In this document: piece by piece, positions 54,992-63,373 of the stretch
Numbering within the stretch: the stretch's first letter is position 1
Layout: every line of letters begins with the position of its first letter
Notes under the pieces: generated by a model
Databases searched by the model: none
Told to the model about the DNA's origin: nothing
Seen by the model: the letters and a program-made list of their open reading frames with translations, nothing else
Made by a program: the position numbers and the translations under genes
From: Sinomicrobium kalidii
GTDB lineage: Bacteria > Bacteroidota > Bacteroidia > Flavobacteriales > Flavobacteriaceae
DNA: 64,000 nt
Direction: 5' to 3'
Assembly: GCF_021183825.1 (NCBI RefSeq)
Contig: NZ_CP089211.1
Location: 372,001-436,000 of the forward strand

Positions 54992-55549
54992 TTATTCGGC
55001 TTCCATTTCTTCAATGATCTTTAATATCTCCATATTGTCTGAATGACTGAGTTCTCCGTGAAATATTTTGTTTTTTTTGCCTTCGTTTGAAGTATATTGA
55101 AGTGTTTTTCTGTCTATTCGTTTCAACTGTGTATATGGGGTTTTATACCCCGGTTCCGGAACAATGCTAATGACGGAGTCTTTTTCCTTCCAGGTAATTT
55201 CAATCAATTTTGCAGTCGATTTATCGAGCAGGCTTCCTTTGCCGTTTTCACCTAAATGGAGGTTGACCTTTGTTAAGGGACCGACCATATAATTGTAGGT
55301 ACTGTACGTAATCCGCTTTTCCGCTTCTTTTATCCGGGCTTTCAATCTGTTTTCATCGGCGATTTCTTCTTTATATGTTTCGTATTGTTCCGGGGTCATA
55401 TTTTCATAAGTAATTTTCGGGGAGCTGCTATCTTCCCGGTACTCAGTTGTTTTTACCCGCATTTTTTCACCGGAAGTTTTTTCTGAAGTGTTCCGGCAGG
55501 AAATCAACGATAATACACAGAGTACAAAAGAGAGATAAAGTGTTTTCAT
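54992..55549 (-). CDS. Lipoprotein, hypothetical
   Basis: 185 residues. Signal peptide II with lipobox LISC (Cys18). The mature part is charged; ENMTPEQYETYKEEIADENR forms a helix, followed by a beta-rich half (LGENGKGSLLDKSTAKLIEI, YKTPYTQLKRIDRKTLQY). No family is recognised. It is the last of the exported-protein genes on this strand and ends 104 bp before the start of the TPR kinase, so it could be co-transcribed with it. It may report to or be controlled by the kinase. Confidence 0.7.
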   Translation of the reverse strand: MKTLYLSFVLCVLSLISCRNTSEKTSGEKMRVKTTEYREDSSSPKITYENMTPEQYETYKEEIADENRLKARIKEAEKRITYSTYNYMVGPLTKVNLHLGENGKGSLLDKSTAKLIEITWKEKDSVISIVPEPGYKTPYTQLKRIDRKTLQYTSNEGKKNKIFHGELSHSDNMEILKIIEEMEAE

Positions 55550-55590
55550 CTGTCTGAAATTATTAGTTTGCTGAAAATGAAGAAAAAGGT

Positions 55591-56331
55591 TTATTCTTCT
55601 TTGTAAAAACTTTGAGATCCCAACCGGCCTCTTCTAAAGGTACCTAAATAAAAATTTCCTGTTTTTTTTAGTTTCTTTTCAAAAGTTTTGGTGGGGGTTA
55701 CCGTTAATCCCAACTGAAGGTATTCCGTAAGGGTCATACTCCGTGGGAGTGTTCTGATCAGCCTGATGAAAACCTTGTTTTTAACATCGTCATAACCCAA
55801 TATAGCATAACTATACGGAGAAAAGTGATGATAGTCCGATAGTTGATTGTTTAATACGGCTAAAGCATCAGCAAACGTTACACACTTTTTGAGTTGAAGC
55901 GTATCTACCTCCCCCGATGTTTTTAAATATGTATCGTTTTTAAGGGCTTTTAGAAGGGATTTTTCATCGGCTATATTTAAAATGCTGTAAGGCTTTCGGG
56001 TAACAACATTTACGGTTTCTATAAAGCTATTTTGATTAAAGTACCCGCCTTGCGGAAAAACCGCAGTATTTTTTTCGTATGACAGGACATTGCCCACTAA
56101 TGATAACGGCGTATAAAAAATACTAAATTCACTTTCAGCATCTTCTTTTTCTAAAGCCGCCAATTCTTTATCTGCATTGTAAATTACAGCGTTTTGATAC
56201 GTCGCCGTTTTATAAGTGACGGACAAGGAATCGGTTTTATATAAAATGGTGTCATTATCCGTTTGCCCCATCACTTTCGATAACATTGCAATAAAAAACA
56301 ATAAAAATAATACGGTACGTACTGTTTTCAT
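55591..56331 (-). CDS. Exported protein, hypothetical
   Basis: 246 residues. The signal peptide is residues 1-22 (ends KVMGQ). Mature protein of mixed character with no recognised domain; YAILGYDDVKNKVFIRLIRT near 175-194 and a basic C-terminus (GTFRRGRLGSQSFYKEE). It is 42 bp upstream of the next exported gene on the same strand. Periplasmic or cell-surface location is likely. Function unknown. Confidence 0.65.
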   Translation of the reverse strand: MKTVRTVLFLLFFIAMLSKVMGQTDNDTILYKTDSLSVTYKTATYQNAVIYNADKELAALEKEDAESEFSIFYTPLSLVGNVLSYEKNTAVFPQGGYFNQNSFIETVNVVTRKPYSILNIADEKSLLKALKNDTYLKTSGEVDTLQLKKCVTFADALAVLNNQLSDYHHFSPYSYAILGYDDVKNKVFIRLIRTLPRSMTLTEYLQLGLTVTPTKTFEKKLKKTGNFYLGTFRRGRLGSQSFYKEE

Positions 56332-56386
56332 ACTGTTGTGGTTTTGTCAAAAGTATGGTGTTGTGCCAAGTATACTATCCCTATTT

Positions 56387-56911
56387 TCAGGGTTTTTTGT
56401 TGCTATTTTGCTCTGCTATAACTTTTCGGGCTCGTTCTATTACCTGTTTATAATCAATATGTGCATTTTTATCTTCACTTAAAACCCGTTTTCCCGCCTG
56501 TTTTATGGTGCATTTATTGTTTTCCCAATCGAAAACATACCGTTCTGCCTTGTAAACCTCGGTTAGTTTTTGATCGTTTAATCCGTTATGGGTTTGTTCA
56601 AAGTGCTCTTCGGTTTCTATGATTTTGACAGGGATACCATTTTTTAAATAAACCGTTGTTCGTATCCGGCCATAAGAAAGCCCGATTTCCTCTGCTATTT
56701 TGTGAATTTGTTTTTTTTGGTGCCAAATTTTTAAAATCCTACCGCCGTCTGTGGCGATTTCTGTTCGTTTAGCCGGGTCAAATTCAGTTAGTTCTAAGGT
56801 GGTATTAGCTTCGATTGTGCTTATTTCGGTATCAATCTGAATTAATTGACGGTCTTGCCCAAAGGAAACATAGCTTATTAAGGTCAACAAAATCAGAATA
56901 ATTCGTCCCAT
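56387..56911 (-). CDS. Exported protein, hypothetical
   Basis: 174 residues. The signal peptide is residues 1-18 (ends VSFGQ). The mature chain contains IKIIETEEHFEQTHNGL and ends RARKVIAEQNSNKKP. A HQKKQIHKIAEEIGLSYGRI stretch looks helical. No known family. It lies 19 bp after the preceding gene (56930-57703), so it is part of the same transcript. Function unknown. Confidence 0.65.
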   Translation of the reverse strand: MGRIILILLTLISYVSFGQDRQLIQIDTEISTIEANTTLELTEFDPAKRTEIATDGGRILKIWHQKKQIHKIAEEIGLSYGRIRTTVYLKNGIPVKIIETEEHFEQTHNGLNDQKLTEVYKAERYVFDWENNKCTIKQAGKRVLSEDKNAHIDYKQVIERARKVIAEQNSNKKP

Positions 56912-56929
56912 TGATTGCTTTTTATGAAG

Positions 56930-57703
56930 TTAGTGTTCAGAACCTTTTTCTTGTACCGCGGCTTTCATTGTTAAAAAAACAAATTTTCTCTTTTTACGAT
57001 TGTATTTATAAAGATTCACCCCTTTTATTTTGCTATTGCGGTGTACGGGCGTTGTCAGGAGGCCATTTTTTTCATCATATACAATTTTAAAAAAGGGTTT
57101 TGTATCGGCTTTTGCCCCATAATGGTTAAAATGGACGGTAATAGCACTTTTGAACAGCATATCGGGATTGGAATTGAGTTTATTAGATGCCATATTTACC
57201 ACAAAAGCCCGCGTATCTACAGGAGAGGTCCAAAGATCAAAATTAGTTACCGTAAACAAATAGTCATCTGTACTTAAATGGTAAATGTCATCTATCAACA
57301 CTCGTGCTACACCGTTTAACTTCAATGGTGATAAATAAGTTGAAAACCGATACAACTCTTCACGGTTATCGCTATATTGAACAAGTCTTAATCCAGGTAA
57401 ATTAAAGGGTGAGATTTTAATAATCCTGACTTTTTTGTCTTTCGAAAAAAACATTTTAATTTTTGGCACTTGAAGATCGTAATTTCCCTGTATAGCGATC
57501 CTATCGGAAAATGAAGCGTGGGTTAAAATACTGTCCACAGTCTTTTTAGCAGTTTTAAGTTGTTTCTGTGTATGGTTTTCGCCGTAATGTATTCTGAAAA
57601 TGGAGTCTAATTTTTCAGTTAAGCCATTTTTGGGTTCGTTTTGGGAATACGAGCTTGCCATGCAGCATAGTAAAAAAACGGTTGTGTATATAGGTTTTAT
57701 CAT
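56930..57703 (-). CDS. Exported protein, hypothetical
   Basis: 257 residues. The signal peptide is residues 1-21 (ends ASSYSQ). The mature part is beta-rich and basic (KTKPFFKIVYDEKNGLLTTP-like segment near 203-220, KGVNLYKYNRKKRKFVFLTM near the end). Not recognised. It is closely followed by the next exported gene (19-bp gap). It belongs to the run of envelope proteins upstream of the kinase. Confidence 0.65.
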   Translation of the reverse strand: MIKPIYTTVFLLCCMASSYSQNEPKNGLTEKLDSIFRIHYGENHTQKQLKTAKKTVDSILTHASFSDRIAIQGNYDLQVPKIKMFFSKDKKVRIIKISPFNLPGLRLVQYSDNREELYRFSTYLSPLKLNGVARVLIDDIYHLSTDDYLFTVTNFDLWTSPVDTRAFVVNMASNKLNSNPDMLFKSAITVHFNHYGAKADTKPFFKIVYDEKNGLLTTPVHRNSKIKGVNLYKYNRKKRKFVFLTMKAAVQEKGSEH

Positions 57704-57770
57704 TCCAGGGTTTTGTTTATGTTATAATTTATTTTGAGCGTATGTTTTCAGTTTTTATATATTACAAGGA

Positions 57771-59441
57771 TCAGATCGTTTTAAAAAAGCTTAAGTAAAA
57801 CGCTCCCATTTCCCTGGTCTCTGTACGCGAATATAAAAGCATTCTATGTTTATTGACCGTGGTTCTTGTGACTGATATATAAATATTGTCGGGTTCTGAA
57901 TAGTAAGGAGGACTCTCCACGGAAAGGAGCAGGTTTGTACTGTCCTTAAAATGGACATTTACCGTATGGCTCCTATTCTCTGTTAACTCATAGCTTCTAG
58001 CATCTATTCTTTTCAGTAATGCGGCCAATTGTTCACCTGTTGTTTTGGTGGTAAAAATTGCGGATAATTTGTTTTCTTCTTTCAGTTTAACCATCCCGAT
58101 ATAAGCGGTTTCAGGGAAAGATCGTTCTACCACACTGCCAGGCGGCAAGGAATCGATGGTCTGTTTTATTTGCGGGACAGCATCGGTATATGGTTTCAGA
58201 TAATCAGGCAGGTAGTCCGGACGAACTTCCTTTTCGTACAAATCCCAGTCCAAAACAAGGGACTGTTCTGCCTCTTTTTTAGACAATAAGCCCTTGGCAA
58301 GTTTTAAATTATGCATGCCGGTTGTGTGCATACCGCCGATTTGTCTTATAGTGTCTCCCTTTTTATCAATGTTGAAAGGATAACCGTAGTGTGTACCGTA
58401 ATCTGATAGTACAATGTGGGTACTGTCTTTTTTTGAGTACAAGTGATGAAGGTCATAACACATTCCTATCCTGCTCCTGTACACAATACTCGCTTTATCT
58501 TTATATATTACATAATAGCCTGCAGATCTTTCTTCTTCAAAAACAGCCGGGCTTTTATCTTCGAAAAGCGCTTCCACCGAAATAGCGGTCGAATCTTTGT
58601 TTTTAAAAACATATAAACTCCTGCTGTGGCCAAAGGAATCGATGGTCTGTTTTATTTGCGGGACAGCATCGGTATATGGTTTCAGATAATCAGGCAGGTA
58701 GTCCGGACGAACTTCCTTTTCGTACAAATCCCAGTCCAAAACAAGGGACTGTTCTGCCTCTTTTTTAGACAATAAGCCCTTGGCAAGTTTTAAATTATGC
58801 ATGCCGGTTGTGTGCATACCGCCGATTTGTCTTATAGTGTCTCCCTTTTTATCAATGTTGAAAGGATAACCGTAGTGTGTACCGTAATCTGATAGTACAA
58901 TGTGGGTACTGTCTTTTTTTGAGTACAAGTGATGAAGGTCATAACACATTCCTATCCTGCTCCTGTACACAATACTCGCTTTATCTTTATATATTACATA
59001 ATAGCCTGCAGATCTTTCTTCTTCAAAAACAGCCGGGCTTTTATCTTCGAAAAGCGCTTCCACCGAAATAGCGGTCGAATCTTTGTTTTTAAAAACATAT
59101 AAACTCCTGCTGTGGCCAATTGAATCATTTATATAAGATCTAAAGACATAGGTTTTTATTTTGGCCCGGCCTTTAGCGTGATAAGGATCATAATGACTTC
59201 GTTCTTTGACCAGATCGGGAGCCCAGACAGCGTATTCTCCGCCATCTTCAATGTAATAATGAAAAGGAAGCGTTAAGGACAGACCTGTAAGGTTTTCCGT
59301 TCGGGTAATGGCATAAGGGCCTATCTCTTCTACCGTTGCAGGGTCAACTGCCGGAAGATACTTCTCTTTACAACCGACAAATATGAGAACAGTTGTTACC
59401 ACAAGTGAAAAAAAGGCGTGCTTTGTTTCTGTTTTAATCAT
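57771..59441 (-). CDS. Lipoprotein with large internal tandem duplication
   Basis: 556 residues. Signal peptide II with lipobox FVGC (Cys24). Residues ~107-268 and ~269-430 are the same 162-residue segment (starting GHSRSLYVFKNKDSTAISVE and ending VPQIKQTID), produced by a 486-bp in-frame duplication (58147-59119). Without it the protein would be about 394 residues. The N- and C-terminal parts are unique. The family is unknown; the segment carries YDLHHLYSKKDSTHIV, GTHYGYPFNIDKKGDTIR and a final helix. It is transcribed with the neighbouring exported genes. Confidence 0.72.
   Translation of the reverse strand: MIKTETKHAFFSLVVTTVLIFVGCKEKYLPAVDPATVEEIGPYAITRTENLTGLSLTLPFHYYIEDGGEYAVWAPDLVKERSHYDPYHAKGRAKIKTYVFRSYINDSIGHSRSLYVFKNKDSTAISVEALFEDKSPAVFEEERSAGYYVIYKDKASIVYRSRIGMCYDLHHLYSKKDSTHIVLSDYGTHYGYPFNIDKKGDTIRQIGGMHTTGMHNLKLAKGLLSKKEAEQSLVLDWDLYEKEVRPDYLPDYLKPYTDAVPQIKQTIDSFGHSRSLYVFKNKDSTAISVEALFEDKSPAVFEEERSAGYYVIYKDKASIVYRSRIGMCYDLHHLYSKKDSTHIVLSDYGTHYGYPFNIDKKGDTIRQIGGMHTTGMHNLKLAKGLLSKKEAEQSLVLDWDLYEKEVRPDYLPDYLKPYTDAVPQIKQTIDSLPPGSVVERSFPETAYIGMVKLKEENKLSAIFTTKTTGEQLAALLKRIDARSYELTENRSHTVNVHFKDSTNLLLSVESPPYYSEPDNIYISVTRTTVNKHRMLLYSRTETREMGAFYLSFFKTI
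58147..59119. repeat. 486-bp tandem duplication inside a lipoprotein gene
   Basis: Two copies with period 486 bp (58147-58632 and 58633-59118), identical at every position I compared. Copy 1 begins AAGGAATCGATGG and copy 2 begins with the same bases at 58633. The period is divisible by three, so the frame is kept. The lack of divergence implies a very recent event or an assembly artefact. Confidence 0.85.
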
Positions 59442-59580
59442 CGTTTATAAATCTGAATTTTGATTTTGGTCGCGGTCCTTTACAGGCCGTAAAGACAACC
59501 CGAGCTTTCGGAAACGTTAAAAAGCCTCAGAATTCAGTACCGGATTTTTATAAATTGTTTTTAAGCATGCTGATCTAGCA

Positions 59581-60282
59581 TTATTTAAAACTAAAGGGTC
59601 TCGGGTTTATTTGTAGGTTTTCAGTCGTAGCTTTTTCCCACATATCAATATTAAGACCTAACGCATGATTAATTTCCTTTAGTTTTTGTAAACCTTCTTT
59701 TTGGTTATTTCTATTACAGGGAAAACCAAATTCAACGACCAATTGTCCTTGTTGATAGTATCCGAAAAGGTAACTTTTATAGTTACAACGCACCCAGTAA
59801 ACCACGGCTTTGTAATTCTCGTTTTTTTCGTACAGATAGGTTTCGGATAAGCTGGCGGTATAACTTTCGTGAATGGCATTGGTTCCTGAAAAAATAACAT
59901 TTCCGCTTTCGCGATAAGTCTCATTTAAAAACAGTTCTTCAGGTTGATATAACAACATACCATACATAAAAGAATCGCCCCATTCGTCATCCTGAAAAAC
60001 TATATTTTCTTCCTGGTAAACAGGTTTTGTGTCTTTCGGGGTTTTATCGAATTTCTTAAACTTTCCCATAAATGGAAATACCTGATCAAGATTGGTGAAA
60101 ACAATCTCATCGTCATTCTTTTCAATATTCCACTCATTTTTAAAAGGAGCTTTGCGTAACCAGCCTTTCAGGTCTTTGTTGGTAAGTTTAGCGATATCAT
60201 CATTCCATTCCAGTGGCTTTTTACTATTGCATGATACCATAATAAAAGCCATTAATAATAATATGTAATTGTTAGTTTTCAT
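59581..60282 (-). CDS. Lipoprotein, hypothetical
   Basis: 233 residues from ATG 60282 (MKTNNYILLLMAFIMVSC); an ATG at 60315 adds 11 residues before the signal peptide. Lipobox MVSC. The mature part begins NSKKPLEWNDDIAKLTNKDL with a Lys/Glu-rich first third; the C-terminal half reads YKAVVYWVRCNYKSYLFGYY then VVEFGFPCNRNNQ, with two Cys that could form a disulfide. No family recognised. It belongs to the exported-protein run. Confidence 0.68.
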   Translation of the reverse strand: MKTNNYILLLMAFIMVSCNSKKPLEWNDDIAKLTNKDLKGWLRKAPFKNEWNIEKNDDEIVFTNLDQVFPFMGKFKKFDKTPKDTKPVYQEENIVFQDDEWGDSFMYGMLLYQPEELFLNETYRESGNVIFSGTNAIHESYTASLSETYLYEKNENYKAVVYWVRCNYKSYLFGYYQQGQLVVEFGFPCNRNNQKEGLQKLKEINHALGLNIDMWEKATTENLQINPRPFSFK

Positions 60283-60365
60283 TGCGTATAACTTTATGAT
60301 TGTGTGCCTGCGCATGTTTTATCCGGAGATCTTTTATCTGTTCGGGAATGCCTTTTTTATTTCTT

Positions 60366-61241
60366 CTAATCGTCCTGTTTCTTTTTTCGAACTGTAGTGG
60401 TTGTCATCGTAATATCGTTTATTCCGTTTACACGATGCGGGCTAAACCCTGTAGTTACGATTTTGCTCTGACTCCATTGCCCTTTTGTTCCTTCCAACAG
60501 GGTTCTAACGGTGGTAATCTGGTCGGTCTTTTTTGTTTGTTTGAACAGTTCGTGCTCTTCCGGGGATTTTCCGGAATTCAGTTGATATTTCGCTCCACGC
60601 TTTTCTATGGGAGTATTTTGCGTAAATTCCCCTTCGGCATAGTTAAAGGTTTCGTTTAACACCGTTCCCAGGTAATCGGAATTGATGTACTTCATAAGTT
60701 CTTCTTCCGGGTCTTCCGTTCGCATTTTCAGGTCGTTTTTATAATCTTCCCAGGCAACCCCTCCGGATGTAAACTTAAAAGTACCGTCAGTATTTCTTTC
60801 AAACAGAAAACTACTGCCTCTCAGTTTTCTGTAATGTTCCAACAGCTCATTCAGTTGTTCCTGTTTTTCTTTTTTAAAAGTGACCAGCCCGAAAGGCCCT
60901 CCCGTATTCCCTGTCGTGTCTGCACGGGTATCATAGACAAATGTACACATCGGGGCAGGCAGTTGTATGGAAAATTCCTTTAATTCGACTTTATATTTGT
61001 TCTCCCCGTTTTTTGAAATTGCCAGTTCCATTTCGTGATTGATAACGGAAGGGTTATGCGATGTAATGTATTCGCTCCCCGTGCCTTCTTTTCTTTCCAG
61101 GGTTAAAGTATAGTTGCCGTTTATATCATTTGCGCGCGTTATGGTGATTGTGTCACTCTTCTTGTCTTCTTTGCAAGCCGTAAATGTAAATGCTGTGATA
61201 ACCAGCAAAAGGTAAATAATTTGAGTAGTGTATTTTTTCAT
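60366..61241 (-). CDS. Lipoprotein, hypothetical
   Basis: 291 residues. Signal peptide II with lipobox FTAC (Cys23). The mature chain starts KEDKKSDTITITRANDINGN and continues in beta-strand-like text (YTLTLERKEGTGSEYITSHN). The middle carries KEKQEQLNELLEHYRKLRGS, a coiled helix, and the C-terminus ends ITMTTTTVRKKKQDD. A beta-rich domain with a helical insert is likely. No known family. It precedes the 233-residue lipoprotein gene by 83 bp on the same strand. Confidence 0.68.
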   Translation of the reverse strand: MKKYTTQIIYLLLVITAFTFTACKEDKKSDTITITRANDINGNYTLTLERKEGTGSEYITSHNPSVINHEMELAISKNGENKYKVELKEFSIQLPAPMCTFVYDTRADTTGNTGGPFGLVTFKKEKQEQLNELLEHYRKLRGSSFLFERNTDGTFKFTSGGVAWEDYKNDLKMRTEDPEEELMKYINSDYLGTVLNETFNYAEGEFTQNTPIEKRGAKYQLNSGKSPEEHELFKQTKKTDQITTVRTLLEGTKGQWSQSKIVTTGFSPHRVNGINDITMTTTTVRKKKQDD

Positions 61242-61328
61242 TATCCGATTGTTTTTTCGGTTTTACCATTTATAATTGTCAAAAATAGAACCGTAAAGTG
61301 AGGCGCTCATCCCCGAAAACAGGGAATT

Positions 61329-62042
61329 TTAATTCGACCTGGTGAGAAACAGGTAGGAATAACTAAAATCTGTCAGGTAAAACATACCGTTCAGGGCCTT
61401 ACTATTGCTTTGGAGTTTAATGAAGTGATCTTCATCAACCTGCCAGGTGCCGCTTATTTCAGCACTGGTTCCGGCCGTCTTTGCGGAAAACCCATCGTAC
61501 ATAAATATCATTGATCCGGTTCCCCGCTTAAAAGAATTTGCCTGAAAAAGACGGCATTCTGCTGTTTTGCACAGTTTTTCAAAACCGGATCGTACCATAT
61601 AAATAATGTCGGTGTTTTTGCCGAACCGCATTTCCCATTGGCCCTGTAACAACTGGTTCAACTCAGCTTTGGAAGGTTCTTCCTTTACAAGATAAATAGT
61701 GTCCAGCTCCCTGTGAGCACCTTTTTTAAGGCCTCCCCCGAATTTATTGAAATAGTCTATGGTTTTGCGTTTATAACCTTCTTTTGCAATAGCCTCCCTG
61801 TAGAAAACGGAAGGGGCTTCAGTATGAAGTATTTCAGCAGGCAAAAACCGGTTATATCTGATTTCGGGAAGGCAAAAATAACCGGCGCTATCTGTTTTGG
61901 TTTCCCCGACATTACAATTGTTTACAGGCTTTTTATGAATATCTACCAGGGTCCCACACAATGAATGTCTCTGCAACCTCGATACGCAACTGCCAAGAAA
62001 TAAGGTCAGGACAAAAAAGCTGATGAGGTGGCTATTTTTCAT
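61329..62042 (-). CDS. Lipoprotein with carboxypeptidase-regulatory-like segment
   Basis: 237 residues. Signal peptide II with lipobox LGSC (Cys19). The mature N-terminal part reads SLCGTLVDIHKKPVNNCNVG then TDSAGYFCLPEIRYN, like a CarboxypepD_reg-like beta-sandwich used in surface proteins. The C-terminal half (ELNQLLQGQWEMRFGKNTDI, then GTSAEISGTWQVDEDHFIKL) resembles the lipocalin-like 'GTW' domains of Bacteroidota lipoproteins, though the match is weak. Located in the exported-protein run. Confidence 0.62.
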   Translation of the reverse strand: MKNSHLISFFVLTLFLGSCVSRLQRHSLCGTLVDIHKKPVNNCNVGETKTDSAGYFCLPEIRYNRFLPAEILHTEAPSVFYREAIAKEGYKRKTIDYFNKFGGGLKKGAHRELDTIYLVKEEPSKAELNQLLQGQWEMRFGKNTDIIYMVRSGFEKLCKTAECRLFQANSFKRGTGSMIFMYDGFSAKTAGTSAEISGTWQVDEDHFIKLQSNSKALNGMFYLTDFSYSYLFLTRSN

Positions 62043-62164
62043 TTTTCTGTTTTCGTTTATTGCTTATAACCTGCATCGTACTGACCGCTTAAAAAGAAGT
62101 TAATCAGCGTAATCATTGTCAATAAGGTCCTGTAATGCAGGATTGTAGTCCCGTTGTCAGGTTT

Positions 62165-62272
62165 TCAAGTCCCTTTAATAATGCCAGTTGAAGTGTTTGG
62201 TTTAACCGTATCATCGTCGCTACAGGAAGAAAATAGGGTAACCACCATTGTAAGCAATATCAGTTTTTTCAT
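62165..62272 (-). CDS. Very small lipoprotein, 35 residues
   Basis: ATG at 62272 gives KKLILLTMVVTLFSSC, a good type II signal peptide with lipobox FSSC. It is followed by a short mature tail (SDDDTVKPNTSTGIIKGT) and TGA at 62165. After acylation the mature peptide would be only 19 residues. It may be a functional micro-lipoprotein or the 5' end of a larger lipoprotein gene that lost its 3' part. It sits between two longer exported genes on the same strand; the rest of 62043-62355 has nothing else. Confidence 0.55.
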   Translation of the reverse strand: MKKLILLTMVVTLFSSCSDDDTVKPNTSTGIIKGT

Positions 62273-62355
62273 TGTTTCATTTGTTTTGCTATAATCATCG
62301 GGAATAAAGCCCTTATCTCCGAAAACAGGGCATTTAATTTTTATATATTACCGAT

Positions 62356-63333
62356 CTAATCCTTATCATCAGGAGTAACAAGGTTTCGGGTTATGTCATA
62401 AGTTATTTCGTCAACTTGCCTTCCCTGCTCATTATACTTTCTGATTGTCCGGAATTCTTTCCCTTCTTTATAGTACGATAAATGCTCTTTCTTTTTTGTT
62501 TTTCCATCCGTCCAATATAAAATCTCACGACTATACGGCTCGCTTTTTGTTTTGTCCCGGGGATAAAACACAATCCTTTTTGATAAGTTTCCATCATTGG
62601 CGTAGTATTTCTCCTCCTCCAGAACTATTTTTCCTGACTTTCGGGTTATTTCCTGTTCCCATTCAAGTTTCTCATTAACGTACCTCTGGATACTCCTTTT
62701 TTTCCGGCCGTTCGGCAGGTGTTTTACAGATTTTATTTGCAGAAATTGCAAACGACCGGTTTTGTCATATTCCTTATATGTAGCTATATTCGTTTTTTTA
62801 TCCTTTAGCTCTTCGCCTTTTGTCCCATCTGCCTTTTCAGTACTAATATGGATTTTATCATTTTTGTATTTCCAGGTAGATTTAGCAATCAGTTGTCCTT
62901 CCGCTTCCGGACTATAGTTTTCTTCATAAAGAAGAAGCCCTTTCTTAAAAACAGCTCTGACAATAACCTTTCCGTTCTGAATCATTATGGATTCTCCATG
63001 ATAACAGCCATTTGAAAATTGATCCTCAGAACATATATCCCCTCCTTCCGGTTTTATAATAAGTTTTCCATGAATTTGCCCCCGATTATTGATGTGGAAA
63101 GAAATACGTCCCGGTTTTGCGTCGAACAGGTCCATCATTGCAGCGGTGTAAAATCCTTCTGTTAGCGGACTGCCATCTTTTTTTGTCACTTCATAACACC
63201 GTTTTTCTTTATGTAGTGTCCATTCCAGCTCTCCCCGATCCATAACATTACTGCTTTGTGCCGACATAAAAAGGGGGGATAAAAAACACAGCGCAAAACA
63301 GCAGCAGTAAATAATGAAGTGATTCATATTCAA
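62356..63333 (-). CDS. Exported MORN-like (YwqK-type) repeat protein
   Basis: 325 residues. The signal peptide is residues ~1-25 (ends LFMSAQ). The mature part is a chain of MORN-2/YwqK-type repeats of the form G-x-Y-x-G-x-W/x-x-Y (INNRGQIHGKLIIKPEGG, FSNGCYHGESIMIQNGKVIV, KEYDKTGRLQFLQIKSVKHL). Such repeats form beta-hairpin solenoids; YwqK-family proteins are sometimes called antitoxins by name only. No toxin partner is visible. The neighbouring gene at 63374 has the same repeats, so this is a tandem family. Confidence 0.72.
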   Translation of the reverse strand: MNMNHFIIYCCCFALCFLSPLFMSAQSSNVMDRGELEWTLHKEKRCYEVTKKDGSPLTEGFYTAAMMDLFDAKPGRISFHINNRGQIHGKLIIKPEGGDICSEDQFSNGCYHGESIMIQNGKVIVRAVFKKGLLLYEENYSPEAEGQLIAKSTWKYKNDKIHISTEKADGTKGEELKDKKTNIATYKEYDKTGRLQFLQIKSVKHLPNGRKKRSIQRYVNEKLEWEQEITRKSGKIVLEEEKYYANDGNLSKRIVFYPRDKTKSEPYSREILYWTDGKTKKKEHLSYYKEGKEFRTIRKYNEQGRQVDEITYDITRNLVTPDDKD

Positions 63334-63373
63334 TATTTATTAATTGTCAGGGACAATTATTTTACATCAACTC

